Shown one piece after another: positions 10,261 to 21,872 of a stretch of DNA of 64,000 nt. Within the stretch, counting starts at the first letter, position 1. Every line of letters begins with the position of its first letter. The stretch is taken from NCBI GenBank assembly GCA_030248195.1, contig JASAND010021201.1, positions 16,132 through 80,131 on the forward strand, in the 5' to 3' direction. Position numbers and translations under genes: made by a program. Under the pieces are notes generated by a model, which had not been told where the DNA came from, searched no databases, and saw only the letters and a program-made list of their open reading frames with translations. This stretch comes from Trissonchulus latispiculum. Its lineage: Eukaryota; Nematoda; Enoplea; Enoplida; Ironidae.

Positions 10261-10984
10261 GTTGCCTCGATCGCTGCTTTCTAACTAAAGTAGTCGCTTG
10301 CCAAAGTTGGGAGAAATAGGCAAATTCCAGGCCTCCCTTACATTTCAGGTAATTTCTCTATAACGAAGAGCGATTTCAAAATAATTAAAAAAGGATCACA
10401 AGCTATTTGATAGAGGTACATATCCAATTATGTAACTGATGTCTTACGGAAAAATTTGCTGCAGCCTGCAAAAAATTTGAAAGATTGCACTTCTTCAAAA
10501 ATCTGCTAAAAGTTTTTTCGAAAACCAAAGGTTATTTCATTGTATTCATTAGACGAAAACATGTTAAGCTACATTTTGAGATAGAAATGACTTGTTAACT
10601 CCAAGCAATTAATGAGCGATAATGCGTCAAAGTTGATGTCTCCAAAAGGAATCACCAGCTAGATATGAAGATGTAACTGAGCAATTTTCTGTTACTGCAC
10701 AATATCCAGCACGATAGTTATATCATTCATTTATTTATAGCATAGTTAGCGTTGCTTTTCTATAAAATCTGTTAACTAATTACAGGCAAACTTAATCAGT
10801 GCAAGCAACATGGTCTTTAAATCTGTCCAGCATCCAACGTCTCATCAATCCACTGCAGGGTTGCAGCAAAATAAAAACAGAATTATCGCGGATTGGTGCA
10901 AACGATTTGGTTAAAACCGTTTTAATCATGCTTTATAAAGTTGACACATGAAACATAGTAGACATGTAAAACCAGTAAATCCCA
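10261..10984. other. No gene seen
   Basis: AT-rich. A short string TCTCCAAAAGGAATCACC near 10640 also occurs near 14810, a hint of another degraded copy of the receptor 3' flank. Confidence 0.3.
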
Positions 10985-11165
10985 TGCCACGTTTGGCCTA
11001 TGCTAAACAACGGCCAACGGCACACGGTAAACCAACAACCAGTGGACATTAATGGCCAACCAGCGGCCAAAAGCCAACCAGTTGTAGCTGATGGCCGTCA
11101 GCCAGCCATCTGCTAATGGCCGGACAACTGCCAACGGACTATTGGCTGGCCAGCGTCAATTTCCA
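10985..11165. repeat. GGCCAACGG-type repeat block
   Basis: Degenerate units of GGCCAAC and its complement, both orientations mixed, same family as 1-75 and 21873-22056. The open frame across it has no protein-like features. Confidence 0.6.
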
Positions 11166-11537
11166 CCCAAGCCAAGCCAAGCCAAACAAGAAATATTACA
11201 GCCAATCCCAACACTAATGTACAATTCCATGTTTATATCGGTTAGTTCTGCAATCCCATTAGGTGAAGGTATCATGTTATTCGAACTTATTTTTAGAAAC
11301 GTTAAGATTAATTTTTTGGATAACGTTGCAAACAGGGTTCCTTCTCCACCTTAATTTTAGTGAATTTGAAAGTGAATAGTGAATTTTACTACGTCTATAT
11401 TGTGGGAATGGTTGAATACCACCTGATGTTGTCAAAAAAGGATCTTACTACCTAGCAATTATATACAATTGTTGCTGGCTTTCAATGAATGGAATAAATT
11501 ATTAAAACATTCTTGAAAACTTTTAGAATTGCACGCC
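11166..11537. other. No gene supported
   Basis: Begins with GCCAAGCCAAGCCAA, continuing the repeat, then plain AT-rich sequence. A minus-strand frame at 11459-11656 is antisense to the frame described next. Confidence 0.3.
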
Positions 11538-11810
11538 ATGTTTACGCACGTGCATAAATTTTGTTCGACAACGTTAGAGAATCCGTGGCATTCCTGCCAG
11601 TTTGTTATTGGCAATTGTTTGTTCAGTTTGCCGATGACATTTGAAATTATTTTCAAGAACGCAAAGCGGGCTGTAGGCCAGATTGTTATTCAGTTATATA
11701 CAGATACGAAGGTCCGCAGTTTGAAATATCTAAGCACTTTTATGAAGCCGGATACTGTTAGAACCATTGAAAATGCAAATGCCATGACATTTTTGATAGG
11801 TATAAATTGA
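11538..11810 (+). CDS. Unidentified open frame, possible exon
   Basis: About 90 codons from the first ATG at 11538, with mixed codon usage and ordinary amino-acid composition (a stretch around FEIIFKNAKRAVGQIVIQLY, then FMKPDTVRTIENANAM). The final codons overlap a GT (ATAG/GTATAAAT) that could be a 5' splice site. I do not recognise it. It may be chance, since no start context, acceptor or homologous neighbour supports it. Confidence 0.2.
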   Translation: MFTHVHKFCSTTLENPWHSCQFVIGNCLFSLPMTFEIIFKNAKRAVGQIVIQLYTDTKVRSLKYLSTFMKPDTVRTIENANAMTFLIGIN

Positions 11811-12445
11811 ATGTAGAAACGTCCTGGAGAGAATAGTTGAATTGCAAAACCTTTTGTGTTACAACATGAGGTAAGTTAAAATGTTCTCAAAGTAGCGCTA
11901 CTACTAATTTTTTATAGCAACTTCTTAAGAAGGCTCGTTTCAGAGCCACGTCGTTACATCTTCATGTTAAGCTGTACAACCTTCAAACAGTTAAAATAGT
12001 TCAAGTCAAATAAAGTAAGATCAATTTGTAGTAGACAGTCAGCAACATTTTACAGAATAAGTGAAATCGGAAAATTCACTATTCAAGACTAAAATTGTAT
12101 AGTTCCAACTTAAGTATGACAGAAGGAAACAAAGTTCCAATGATGATGTTTCTATGTCCATTCCAAGTCTCAATATGTCCTAAATTATCGGTAATTGCAG
12201 ATTCTCCACAGTTTGCCTTCTTGTCACAATTGGCTTAGCAGTAATAATTAGCGAAGCAACTGCAAGACCACGTGACCATGCGGCAGCCATAAAACGATTC
12301 TGCAGACGAGCATCAAGGGTGTGTGACAGGCGTCCTAACGCTCCAAAATGTCAACGTCTGTCCGACGTATGCGCGCGTAAGGCTTATGCTTATTTTGTTA
12401 GGGCAGTTGAGGAGCAGAAATATTAATTTTGTATTTAAGAGAAAA
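11811..12445. other. No gene seen
   Basis: AT-rich, without repeats obvious by eye. Confidence 0.3.
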
Positions 12446-12832
12446 AGTTATTGCCCCGGGCCGTGTAGCGGGCTTCGGACCCTGGGCCGGGCCCGGACCG
12501 GTCCAGTTTAGGCCCGGGCTCTGAAAATTTTGTGTCGGGCCGGCCTGGTGCCGGCCGGCTTTGGCTGACAGCCCGGCCCGCTACCGGGCCTGCCGGACTC
12601 ATCGTGCCTGTCGGGCTCAGTTTGCTAGTCTGACACTTTCAGCGGCCCGGGCTTTGAGCCGGGCCCAGTAGCGGGTCCGGGCTTCGGAGTCCGGGCCTAT
12701 TACCGGGCCCGATGATTTAAGGCCAGGCCAAGCAGCGCGCCCGGGTTTTGCGTCGGGCCAGGCAGCGGGCTTTGGTTGGGCTCCGGGCCTAGTAGCGGTA
12801 GTCGATATTTTAGGCCCGGGCCCGGCCCGGTC
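12446..12832. repeat. GGGCCCGG-rich block
   Basis: About 390 bp of GGCCCGGGC/GCGGGC units, related in composition to the arrays inside the hAT-like elements at 549-2582, 19638-20446 and 52815-53966. No matching TAGAG/CAGAG ends or 8-bp duplication could be found here, so it is either a decayed member or an independent array. Confidence 0.7.
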
Positions 12833-13175
12833 AATTTCTTATCGGAACAGTACTAGACTTCAGCCCGTTAGCTAGGCAGTGAGGGAGAAATACTAAACCA
12901 AGGTGTGCAACTCTCTTTTTGAAAGGATGTAGTTAATTTTGCAATTATTTTGCACTCATTCATTAGGCGATAAATTTAATTGCTTTTTATTATTAGAACA
13001 TTCACAATCCAACAAGGAGAACTGGATACGCTGATTTGATGGAAAGAGTTGATATTTTGATTTCTCCATGTTACACACTTATTTGTAAGATTAGTATGAT
13101 TCGTAGAGATTTCACAGGACTACTATGCACACAAAACCAATTACGTTAGACTTAATTGCTAAAGTTTATATTTAA
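12833..13175. other. No gene seen
   Basis: AT-rich. The end of this stretch (TTTATATTTAAG before 13175) could serve as a weak splice acceptor for the next open frame. Confidence 0.3.
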
Positions 13176-13376
13176 GTGAGTGATGTTGCAAAAATTTTAG
13201 AAGAAGGTGTAACTGGATTTCCCACAGCAGCCGGGAGTGCTGGAACTCCTCCACCTAGCAGGTCTCCTCCATCAAGACGAACTAGAGGAAGAGGACGAGG
13301 TCGAGGACGAGGACGAGTAACACGACCAGCTTCCGGCAGTCCTCCTCCATCAACAGGCGCGCCAGAGGAAAAGTAA
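13176..13376 (+). CDS. Arg-Gly-rich open frame, possible terminal exon
   Basis: A frame of about 66 codons with no ATG start, preceded by TTTATATTTAAG, so if real it is an internal or terminal exon. The sequence reads VAKILEEGVTGFPTAAGSAG, a proline/serine stretch, a run of eleven alternating R and G residues around RGRGRGRGRGR, then a second proline/serine stretch and a stop. RG runs of this type occur in RNA-binding proteins and in the tails of SmD proteins. GC content is far above the neighbouring DNA. I cannot name a gene. A GC-rich simple repeat that happens to be open is a fair alternative. Confidence 0.3.
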   Translation: MSDVAKILEEGVTGFPTAAGSAGTPPPSRSPPSRRTRGRGRGRGRGRVTRPASGSPPPSTGAPEEK

Positions 13377-13949
13377 CGTGGACGACCCTGAACAACGTTG
13401 CAATGCTTAAAAATGTACAAAATCACTGCAAATGTCCTTGTAGAAAGTAATCAGTTATCTCATCGTTCATTAAAATTGTAATTTTGATTTTTTTGCTCTG
13501 GCGTCCTTTTGTTAGCACAGGAATGAGACACAAATCGCATCAACCACAGAACAGAACAGGTAACTATAGCTGTTACCTAGAAAAACATGTTATTCTAATG
13601 AGATGGCGTAATGATTCTGCTAGAGTTAGAGTCCCCAGCACCATCGCACATTACCGTGACTACAAATGGGAATGGGAATTTTTTCGTTTGAATTTTTCCT
13701 TTGAAATCGCCGTTCGTTGTGGAGAAATTAGCTGGAATGTATGCACAAAGTGGACTGGCTACTTGTCTCAACTTTGTAAGAGACCACGTTAGCTAGAAAG
13801 CAGCAATCACGGCTATTAAAATGGTTCCCGCTCCCAGGGTATTTTGTGTAGAAGACATGCGATAAGTGGCAACCCTCTAGCGTGCACATAGAGTCAATGC
13901 ACAATACACAGTACACCGTCACTGGAACAATTTTGCCCAAAACTACATG
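13377..13949. other. No gene supported
   Basis: A 102-codon plus-strand frame at 13484-13792 has no domain I recognise and no splice or start support. Confidence 0.3.
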
Positions 13950-14340
13950 TTTCATGGTAGCAACCTAGTGGATAGCAGTTGGCAGATGATCATGCATCGT
14001 TTGATTAGCCTTTAAAAAACCTTCAGGTTGACACCCTTAGCTTAATTGTACTGCTTGCGTAGCTCAAGAAATGACGAATCAATTGATTCCTGCAAAAGTG
14101 ACAAGGTTTCGGCGTCAAACTAAGAAAATCGGCTATATTAAGTATAAAGAAACGCTTGAAAGCATCTTTCAAAAGCAAAGATTTAGCAAAGAATAATAAT
14201 AAGTAATAACCATGCAGCTCTTGTCCAGCCGTCAGAAGTTGGCAAGTAGTGCCCAGAACGGAAATGTCGAGTTTTTGAAACGCAATTACACGGAGGGTGT
14301 TAGAATGCTAAAAGAGCTTATTTTTAAATGTTTCGACAAA

Positions 14341-14774
14341 TGCATCTATCAAAAGATTTTGAGTACACAAACCTAGCAAGATTCCGCAGATTAGACGTTT
14401 CAAAAATTTATTGGCGACATTCCGTGGAAAATTTTAGAGCTTAAACCCGGACAACCGATTTCCAGCCAAATGAGAGGATTTCCATGGAAAGTTTTGTCGC
14501 TTAAAACTGACTGACTACATTTCGGTAAATCGATTTAAAGGCGAGTATGTTTTATATGTATTAGATGTGTGAAACTTCATAGTTAAGGGCACGGCTGGCC
14601 AGTTTCCAGCTTCATCGGTAATTTTCCATGGAATTGTAAAACAGCAAAACGTAGACAACAAGATTCCGACCGATACAGTGCTATTCCGTGGAAAATTTTT
14701 AAGCCAAAACTCAGCCCACCAGTGTCTGCGGAATCTTGCTAGGTTTGTGTACTCAAAATCTTTTGATAGATGCA
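14341..14774. mobile_element. MITE with perfect 50-bp terminal inverted repeats
   Basis: Bases 14341-14390, starting TGCATCTATCAAAAG, are exactly the inverse complement of 14725-14774. Internal motifs TTCC(G/A)TGGAAA(A/G)TTTT..GCTTAAAAC recur four times in both orientations. The homologous place in the other receptor flank lacks it, showing a real insertion. The flanks share only a short A-rich string (AAAT). Superfamily unknown. Perfect repeats suggest recent insertion. Confidence 0.85.
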
Positions 14775-15228
14775 AAATGTCACTTTGGTTAAGCCGTCAA
14801 CCAACAATATGTGTCCAAAAGGAATCACCTCACCACCTTAAATAGCGAATGTCACTAGCATTAGCTCTGCTGACAATGTCCATTTCCCTTCTAGGTTTCT
14901 CCAGCACGCATAGAAACCAGTAATATCATTCTGTCTCAATTCTGTAATATTGAAACTCAACAAGCAACTGCCAAAAGCTTGATGCCATTCGACACCTGCA
15001 TAATACTTTGTTTTAACTCCACATCCCCAAAAATATCCTTGTCACAGCTGTAGATGAAGCTAGGTCAGGAAATTATATAGGAGTTCAGTGCCCAGAGTGA
15101 ATAGCAGATTTACGACGAATGTCACCCACACGTTTATACAAGGCTTGATGAACATTTCGTAAGTTTACAGAATAAATTCGGTGATTAGACCTAAACTTAG
15201 ATGTGTGTGTACAGTTTTGGATGAAGTA

Positions 15229-16137
15229 CTACTTATGCACGTTTGAGTTAACTGTAATACTTTGCACTGCAGTTTTCTTCCAAGACCTTGTGAGGATGCT
15301 TCTATATTGACTACTTCGCCACAAATACACAAACCCGTTGCTAGCATTATTTGAAACAGCCAAGATGCCAACATATAAGCCAACGTGTAACTGGATGTAA
15401 GGGGACATGTTTAGATGGGACACAATTAATATTATGGCCATTGTGGCCGTCCACGTGAGAATATGAATAACGGCTATAATTATCATCGATATCACAATCT
15501 GTTCGTTCTTTTCTGCGGATCCTGAGTCTGCTACAGCTTGCTTTGCTTTCTGGAACCAAAACGTAAGCAGCGAATACACTATGATAACAGAAACGTTTAT
15601 TATAGTAGTTGACTGGTTCCAGAATTCGAATGCCACGGTCCCAATAAGCGACGTGGGAACGTTACAAAGAGGTAACGATGTGGACGCACTTGCATAGTAA
15701 GCTCCTAGTGCCACCTGCACTATAGGATATGCAAACAATGACAAAAAACAAGAAACTACAGTTTTCATGTTTTGGAACGTTGGATCCTTGTATTGTATCG
15801 GAAATTTGACAGCCACTATTCTATCCAGTCCAATACATAAAGTTAACACAGTGCTACTAGATATGGAGTAAAGAAAATGAGCGACCGCTTTAAAACATCG
15901 GAGCTGGTTAATGTTATCCCATCTAGACAAAACCTGTGCCTGAAAGACAAAAGAGCCGCAAGCAATCAAATCGAATATTGCCTGTAAAAATATTAGTAAA
16001 TTTCGAATTGGTGGACTAACAATCTGGCAACAAATGATAAATAGATTACTGAAAACGCCACTGCAGCCAATTATGGTGAAGGCTATGTATGCTGGACCAT
16101 CAATTAGCTGAAATGTCGGCTGCGTCGAATTATTCAT
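15229..16137 (-). CDS. Srsx-like rhodopsin-family receptor, intact, 302 aa
   Basis: A complete single-exon frame from ATG at 16137. Features in order: N-glycosylation sites in the MNNST start; TM1 about 17-39; TM2 47-67; Cys81 before TM3, which could pair with Cys148 in loop 2; TM3 ending in LDR (104-106), the counterpart of DRY; TM4 126-146; FWNQST before TM5 about 171-192; TM6 215-240 with HILTWT; and TM7 about 250-272 with NNASNGFVYLWRSSQYR. The usual GN of TM1 is SN, and the NPxxY of TM7 is replaced by NASNGFVY. These traits fit chemoreceptors of nematode Srsx type, inserted in the plasma membrane and coupled to a G protein; the ligand is unknown. An acceptor-like TTTAATTTAG ends at 16163, about 25 nt before the ATG. 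It is the intact partner of the pseudogene at 8113-9244. Confidence 0.9.
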   Translation of the reverse strand: MNNSTQPTFQLIDGPAYIAFTIIGCSGVFSNLFIICCQIVSPPIRNLLIFLQAIFDLIACGSFVFQAQVLSRWDNINQLRCFKAVAHFLYSISSSTVLTLCIGLDRIVAVKFPIQYKDPTFQNMKTVVSCFLSLFAYPIVQVALGAYYASASTSLPLCNVPTSLIGTVAFEFWNQSTTIINVSVIIVYSLLTFWFQKAKQAVADSGSAEKNEQIVISMIIIAVIHILTWTATMAIILIVSHLNMSPYIQLHVGLYVGILAVSNNASNGFVYLWRSSQYRSILTRSWKKTAVQSITVNSNVHK

Positions 16138-16190
16138 TTCTTTAATCTCGCTGTTCTATAACCTAAATTAAATAAATTTCAAAAATAAGG

Positions 16191-17224
16191 TTTGCTTGGA
16201 ATGGTGAAGTGGGTAGCGGGGATGATAGTGCTCACCTGTGAACACAGAAAAGCTACCAAAAGTATACGTAAGGTATAGAAATACAGCTCGTGATATGTAA
16301 ACGTAAATGTATATTATATATGTTGACAAAAGCTTGCAAATGGGCCAGCACCTCAAGTAGTGGAGATGTGGAGTTAAAACTGATCTTACATTAACGGCAG
16401 ATGGCTTGCGTATGTTGGAGTAACTCTAAAGATCAGTAAACGTTCCAGTAAACAGAATAGACATTAAAATACTTACACCAGAAACATGAAGTAAATGCGG
16501 GCTAAGGAGACCAATGGATATGTGAAGAATACAAGGCTTTAATCATAAAGAAATAAGTCAAAAGCAGCTTTGCGGCGCTAGTAAGCGCAGTCTTAGTCCA
16601 AAATGAAACTAAATAGTGGGCGAGGTAACAAGCTTGAAGCTATGGTAATTCTCCGGAGTTCCATTCAGGCTACCTTAAAAGGACAGCCACGTCGGCTACA
16701 GGAGGTTTAATCAAAGACTGCTCCTTGAGTTAGTGTTCGCAGTGACTGTAAACGTTTTTCATTATTTTTTCATGCTTAATCTTTGCAGATCTGTCTGCAA
16801 GCCCACGCTTACTAATAATTTTCTACAATTTTAGACGCTACATTACAATTTATAATTATCATTTTACAAGTTACAATTTTTTGTTCAAATGACCTTTGTA
16901 TGTAATCGGAGAACTTTGGGTACTGCAGTTCCTATTATGTGAATGCCGTAGTCAGAGAGGGTAAACTTCTCTGACTACATGTCAGCACAAATAGAGTTAG
17001 GTGAGAGAACCTGGTGATAGCTTCTGTAAATTAGCTCTAAATTGTCTCTAAGCTGGAGTAACCGCACCCATTAGCTTCTTCTGGTTTACAAAAACAATGG
17101 CGTTGCGTTAGTAAATATAGCGGTCATGGGCAGTTTACATAATTGATATTCAAAGTAGCGCTGTTTGTAATCGGTATTTTCTGAACCTTAAAATGTATAA
17201 CTTCAAAATTTGATTAATGTGCTG
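16191..17224. other. No gene seen; short hairpin at 16948-16978
   Basis: Intergenic. GTAGTCAGAGA and TCTCTGACTAC form an 11-bp stem with a 9-nt loop at 16948-16978. The open frames here have no protein-like features. Upstream non-coding exons of the receptor, if any, would lie at the left of this stretch. Confidence 0.4.
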
Positions 17225-17585
17225 GTTCGCTTTTGTGTACTTTTGGGCTTTAAAAGCGCAATTGTCGTTGACATTTATTCAAATTTACAACAATTACATC
17301 ATTTAGTTTAGAAAAAATTTTAGAAAAGCCGCGGCGTGAAAATTGAGTTTTGGAGAAATTTGTTTAATCCGCCAAAACTTGTACTGTGGATATCCTAATC
17401 ATTCAAATCCTCTCACCTACAACAACTACAACGACCTACAACTTTGCTCTTGAGAGTATTCTTCGATTCCTTACGGTTTAAGAGATAACAGCGAAAATTG
17501 ATTTTCGAGGTCCAAAACTGGCCATTTTTTGAAAAATAAAATGTTGCAAGATTTCGACAGTTTCAACAGCGTTGGTCTGTTGGTC
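17225..17585 (+). repeat. Dispersed repeat, copy 1 (partner at 50340-50690)
   Basis: Homologous to the reverse complement of 50340-50690. Shared strings include GCCGCGGCGT, AAATTGAGTTTTGG, GAGTATTCTTCGATTCCTT and GGTTTAAGAGA. Non-coding, unclassified, ends not defined. Confidence 0.65.
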
Positions 17586-19204
17586 AAGTATTGCCCATAT
17601 TTGTAGTCCTAAAGCACATGTATTCCCAACGGAGAGCGCTCTGCGGAATCTGTGCCTACGCACAGCAACGAAAACGTGAAATTTTGAAAATCGCAACCAG
17701 ATTATTTAAACATGGATTTCTCTCAACTCATGCAACCAATTAGATAACGGCTTTAGACAAGCATTTTTGGGATAATTGCCGAGGGCTATTTTTTATGATT
17801 TTCCGTTATGTCTTTCTGTTCGAGAGAAATAAGCATCCAAATCTAAAAATTTTGACGAAAATCAGACAAAATGAACATTTTTCTCAGAATCTTGAGCTTA
17901 CCTGATGACTAAAAGATTTCAGAAAAAAGCCCTCGGGAAGCCATTTCTTGTGAAGTCTGAACTGGTCGTTTTTCTTTAGCTTTTCCACATTTCGAGAAAT
18001 CCATGTTCAAAAATTGTTTTCCTGTCATCGCATGTTCAAGTCAAAGAGTTGAAATGAGACAGGTATACACTAACCATCTGTAACGAGCACTTCTAAGCTT
18101 TAAAATGATATACAAATTATTGTTGAATTCCAAGAATTGAGTAAATTGCAGTCTTTCAAAATTTGCTGCAAATACCCGAACCAGCACCTTAAACGACAAC
18201 CTTTCAAAGCTTACTGCGTTTGTTCGAATCAATGTCTAAGGTGCAGGAGAAAAATTTGTATCCGACAAGCCACTAAGTTGAGAATTTGTTTCTAAGCGGC
18301 GAGAATAGCAAGAATGCAAGTGTGCCAGTCTTCTTTTCAGTCACGAATTGAGGCCTCTTAGCTCTTTTGTATAACTTAGGGTTAAATTGCATTATTATTT
18401 CAGTTATTTAATATTGGAAGTGGTCTTCCTGAGAATTCAACGACAAATCGGAAACGAGATTGCGTGCTTCGCTTCATTGCGACTATCTAGCTTTGAGCGA
18501 TACTCAAACAAAACAAGTCCTCACGAAACCTAATAACTCCTAGCGATGTTCTTTCTGCCCATATTGTTGAGTATCAAACCATATTCCTTCTTGTGAAATA
18601 GCTAAATGCATTTCCCTGAATTTCGAGGTTAACAAATTCACATTCTGTCCATGATGCTGAGAAGAGAAGCCAACTCACATTTTTGGTTAAGGTTTTTGAA
18701 GTAAGCAAATCCGCTAGACTCTATAGAAAGATATCTTCGACCTAACAATGATTACGATTCTCTGTGAAATGTCATTTGATACATTTCCATCCTATGGGCT
18801 GGTTGGTGATCTTAAACATAGTAAGTATTAAGCTTGTTGTGAACCTATCACATACATCATTTTAACTACTGCTAAATTCCACTAAAATGTTTATTGATGG
18901 TCTCTTTCGATGATTTCTGAATTACTTTTAGATATGGTATGATTGAAACTTTGTTACAAAAGCACAATGTCTCTACATTTGAGAATACTACAGTACAATT
19001 AATGTTAATATCTACTTCAATATTCAGCATGTTACTTCATGGGAATATATCTGCCTCTGAATAGACAAAGTTAAACCATTCAAACAAGACATTTAAATTT
19101 TCACAGTAAACATATTTTAAATTGTGTGGAAAGCTAAGTTGATGCTAATATATTTTAAATGGATAGAGTTGGAGCCGATACTATGAGAAATTTTGACGAC
19201 AAAA
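17586..19204. other. No gene seen
   Basis: AT-rich intergenic DNA with many stops in all frames. The repeat copy may extend some way into the left end. Confidence 0.35.
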
Positions 19205-19265
19205 ATGACGGCCGACGGCCAACGCGTTGCTTAAGTGCTGGCCGGCAGTTGGTCGAACCGGCAAA
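19205..19265. repeat. GGCCGACGGCCAAC repeat block
   Basis: A short member of the GGCCAACGG family seen at 1-75, 10985-11165 and 21873-22056. Confidence 0.5.
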
Positions 19266-19629
19266 CACCCAGCACTATTGAATAGTTGTGACAATGTTCC
19301 GACAAGCAATAGTAACATTTAATTTATTTTCAGTATCAGTCTAAATATGCTATCTTGGATTTTCTAAAAAGTTCTGCCCTTCCGTATACAGTTAAGTATC
19401 TGTTAGGCCTTTCCCACTTCTTTGTACGTCTTATGTATGTAATAATTATATTCGTTGATACATTATGTTAACGTGGGTACAATAAGCCTGAAGCTTTCAA
19501 CACTTTTGTCCGTACTGTAGAATAATAATATTCGTCGCTACGCGTATACTGACGTGGCATTACGCTGGAGTGATAATATAAAGAAATGGGTGAAGTAGGA
19601 CTTCCAAATCTTATTACTTTGGGAGTATG
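19266..19629. other. No gene seen
   Basis: AT-rich flank of the hAT-like element that follows. Confidence 0.3.
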
Positions 19630-19637
19630 CCGTTTAC

Positions 19638-20446
19638 TAGAGACCTTCACGGGCCTGAAATTTCAGGCCCGGCCCGGCCCGGCCCGTGAAAATTTCTGCT
19701 CGGCCCGGCCCTTCCCGGCCCGTTTCAAAAATTTTCGACCTCGGCCCGGCCCGGCCCGGCCCGCTCCAAGTCAGGCCCGGCCCGGCCCGGCCCGGGCCCG
19801 TTTTACTAATTTTTTGCCGTTGCCCAAAATAAAAAGACATGTACTATCTAAAACAACATTGTCTTATTAGTTTTTAACCTTTTTAAGCTATTTCTCAGAG
19901 CTCATATAGCTATTAAGTATGTGCAGTCCTCTGTTCGATTATTTGTGTTTAGGGAACAGGTCGCTGCTCAGTTTTTTCGATTCAACGGTAACACGAAATA
20001 AACTATGAATTGGGAAGAAAAATACATAGCAAGTATTAAAAATAAATTAATTGAGCTGCAGCTAGGATGATAATGTACAACATAAAAGTAGTATATAAAC
20101 ACAAGTAAGCTAACTACGTCCGGCAGTACTCTAAAGAGCTACGAAAATTAAGAAAAATCGAAAAAAAATTCCACTGACTAAAGAAAATTTATTTTAGAAT
20201 TGTTTATAATTTCCAAACTGACAAAAAACTGACAAAATTGAAAACAAGACAAAACTTTTAACTGAAAACACCAGGCCTGGCCCGAAGCCCGGTCCGTTCC
20301 AGTACTAGGCCCGACCCGGCCCGGCCCGCACCCAAATCTTTCCTACCTCGGCCCGACCCGTTCCACCTTAGGCCCGGCCCGACCCGGCCCGCGGGCCGGG
20401 CCGTGCCGGGCCGGGCCGGGCTTACGGGCCTGAGTGAAGGTCTCTA
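19638..20446. mobile_element. hAT-like MITE with GGCCCGG arrays, 809 bp
   Basis: Ends TAGAGACCTTCAC and GTGAAGGTCTCTA are perfect 13-bp inverse complements. The flanks carry the identical 8-bp duplication CCGTTTAC at 19630-19637 and 20447-20454. TAGAG ends plus an 8-bp duplication identify a hAT-superfamily element. Long GGCCCGGCCC arrays in inverse orientation lie just inside each end (about 19650-19800 and 20275-20425). The middle is AT-rich and non-coding. The identical duplication suggests fairly recent insertion. Confidence 0.88.
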
Positions 20447-20454
20447 CCGTTTAC

Positions 20455-21872
20455 CTTTCCGCATATTATTATCGAATCTGTAGCAAAATAGATTACCTTA
20501 GCTCAACATTGAAACTACGGCCTATGCTCAGCATTAGAGCTTATTTGGGATTATGCTTTTGCGCAGAGGGTGCATGTGCAGAAATGGGTTACCTGCTATT
20601 TTACCTTAGTGTTGCGCGGTACAGAGTTGTAGTAGACAAAACGGAAATAACAAAAAACAATTTCTGATGTGCTTTTTCAATTGCAGACCACCCTGTCAGT
20701 CATAAATTTACAGTTCTTTTAATTTTTTTGCAGCACCCTCTTCGGTTGGATTGTGGAATGTCGACAAAATCATCTCTTAATATGCAAATTAGATTGCCAC
20801 ATTCATCAGTCATTCTGTATTTAGGTTTGAACCTGGTGCATTGACGCTTTGAATTACAGACCTTTTTGACATGACACTTTTATATAATTGTCATTTTTTC
20901 AGTTTAAATTTTAAACGGTTGAAGGGGAGTTCTTAAATTTCTGGGTTGGGTTGACTACCAGAAGCAGTCAGAGACAGTGAACTGCAGTTTTCGATAAAAA
21001 TAGTCCACTATTATGCAAGAATGTAGGGCTTTGCTGAAACTGAAAACGTTTGGAGCAGGCAAAGATGGGCAACATCACATTTTGGATTAATGGTTAGTTT
21101 TTAAGACGATTTAAATATGGAGACAAATGTGTTTTCTTTGAGTGTGGCTAGCTGACTACATTGATTTCGCATTAATTAAAAAGTTGGACCAGATCGTTCA
21201 TGGAGGTACGCATTCGTAAAACCCAAACACAGCAGCTCCAGCCAAAGACTCCATCCCTTGAAAACCAGGTAAATTGTTGGAGAAATTCTGCAGGGACGTT
21301 CCAAACTACAGTTAACAAAATCTCATGCCTCCAGCGCAGTAAAAACAACTATGCTTCCGCTTTCTTTACTAGGAAAACTTAAGGTGAATTTTGTTACAAA
21401 TGAGTTAAATATTTGTTAAATCAATCATATAGTGATATAGTCATATATTTCACCGGAATGGCGCTATGACCGATGCCTTACTGGGAGTGCTGGATTCGCT
21501 TAAAATGAACAAGTTGCTACAGGCTTTTACAAAATGGGTGTCTATTTGGTGGACTCCGGCAAAGCAGATTCCCCGTTTGGTTGGGGTTCATGACCAAGAT
21601 AAAGATCTGTGAAAATAAGCACTCAGGGCAAAGCTAAAAAAAGTTTTTTCAAAATCCAAACCATATCTTAAAGTGAAAGTTGCAACTTGCAACAATCTTT
21701 GCTGCTAACACAACATCGGGATGATGCTCCTTTTAGGGGCCTACTTGTTTTTAACTTGCAAACTTCTAACATAACGTAAACCGTAGAAAGAGCGCAGAAG
21801 AAAACCAGTTCTCTGCAAGTGTAGATGTGAGTACGTGTGAATCAATGTGTCTAAGTGAATCAATACGTCTAA
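20455..21872. other. No gene seen
   Basis: AT-rich intergenic DNA. The short open frames have no recognisable features. Confidence 0.35.

Larger units (their letters stand above)
13950..16190 (-). repeat. Inverted segmental duplication, right copy (with the intact receptor)
   Basis: Homologous in inverse orientation to 8050-10260. It contains the intact receptor gene (15229-16137) and the shared 3' flank, and has gained a MITE at 14341-14774 that the other copy lacks. The limits are approximate because similarity fades gradually. Confidence 0.75.

Noticed and set aside
13484..13792. 102-codon plus-strand frame
   Set aside because: No recognisable feature, and no signal distinguishing it from random open frames.
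19586..19870. Open frames rich in ARPGPAR on both strands
   Set aside because: Translations of the GGCCCGG array in the hAT-like MITE.
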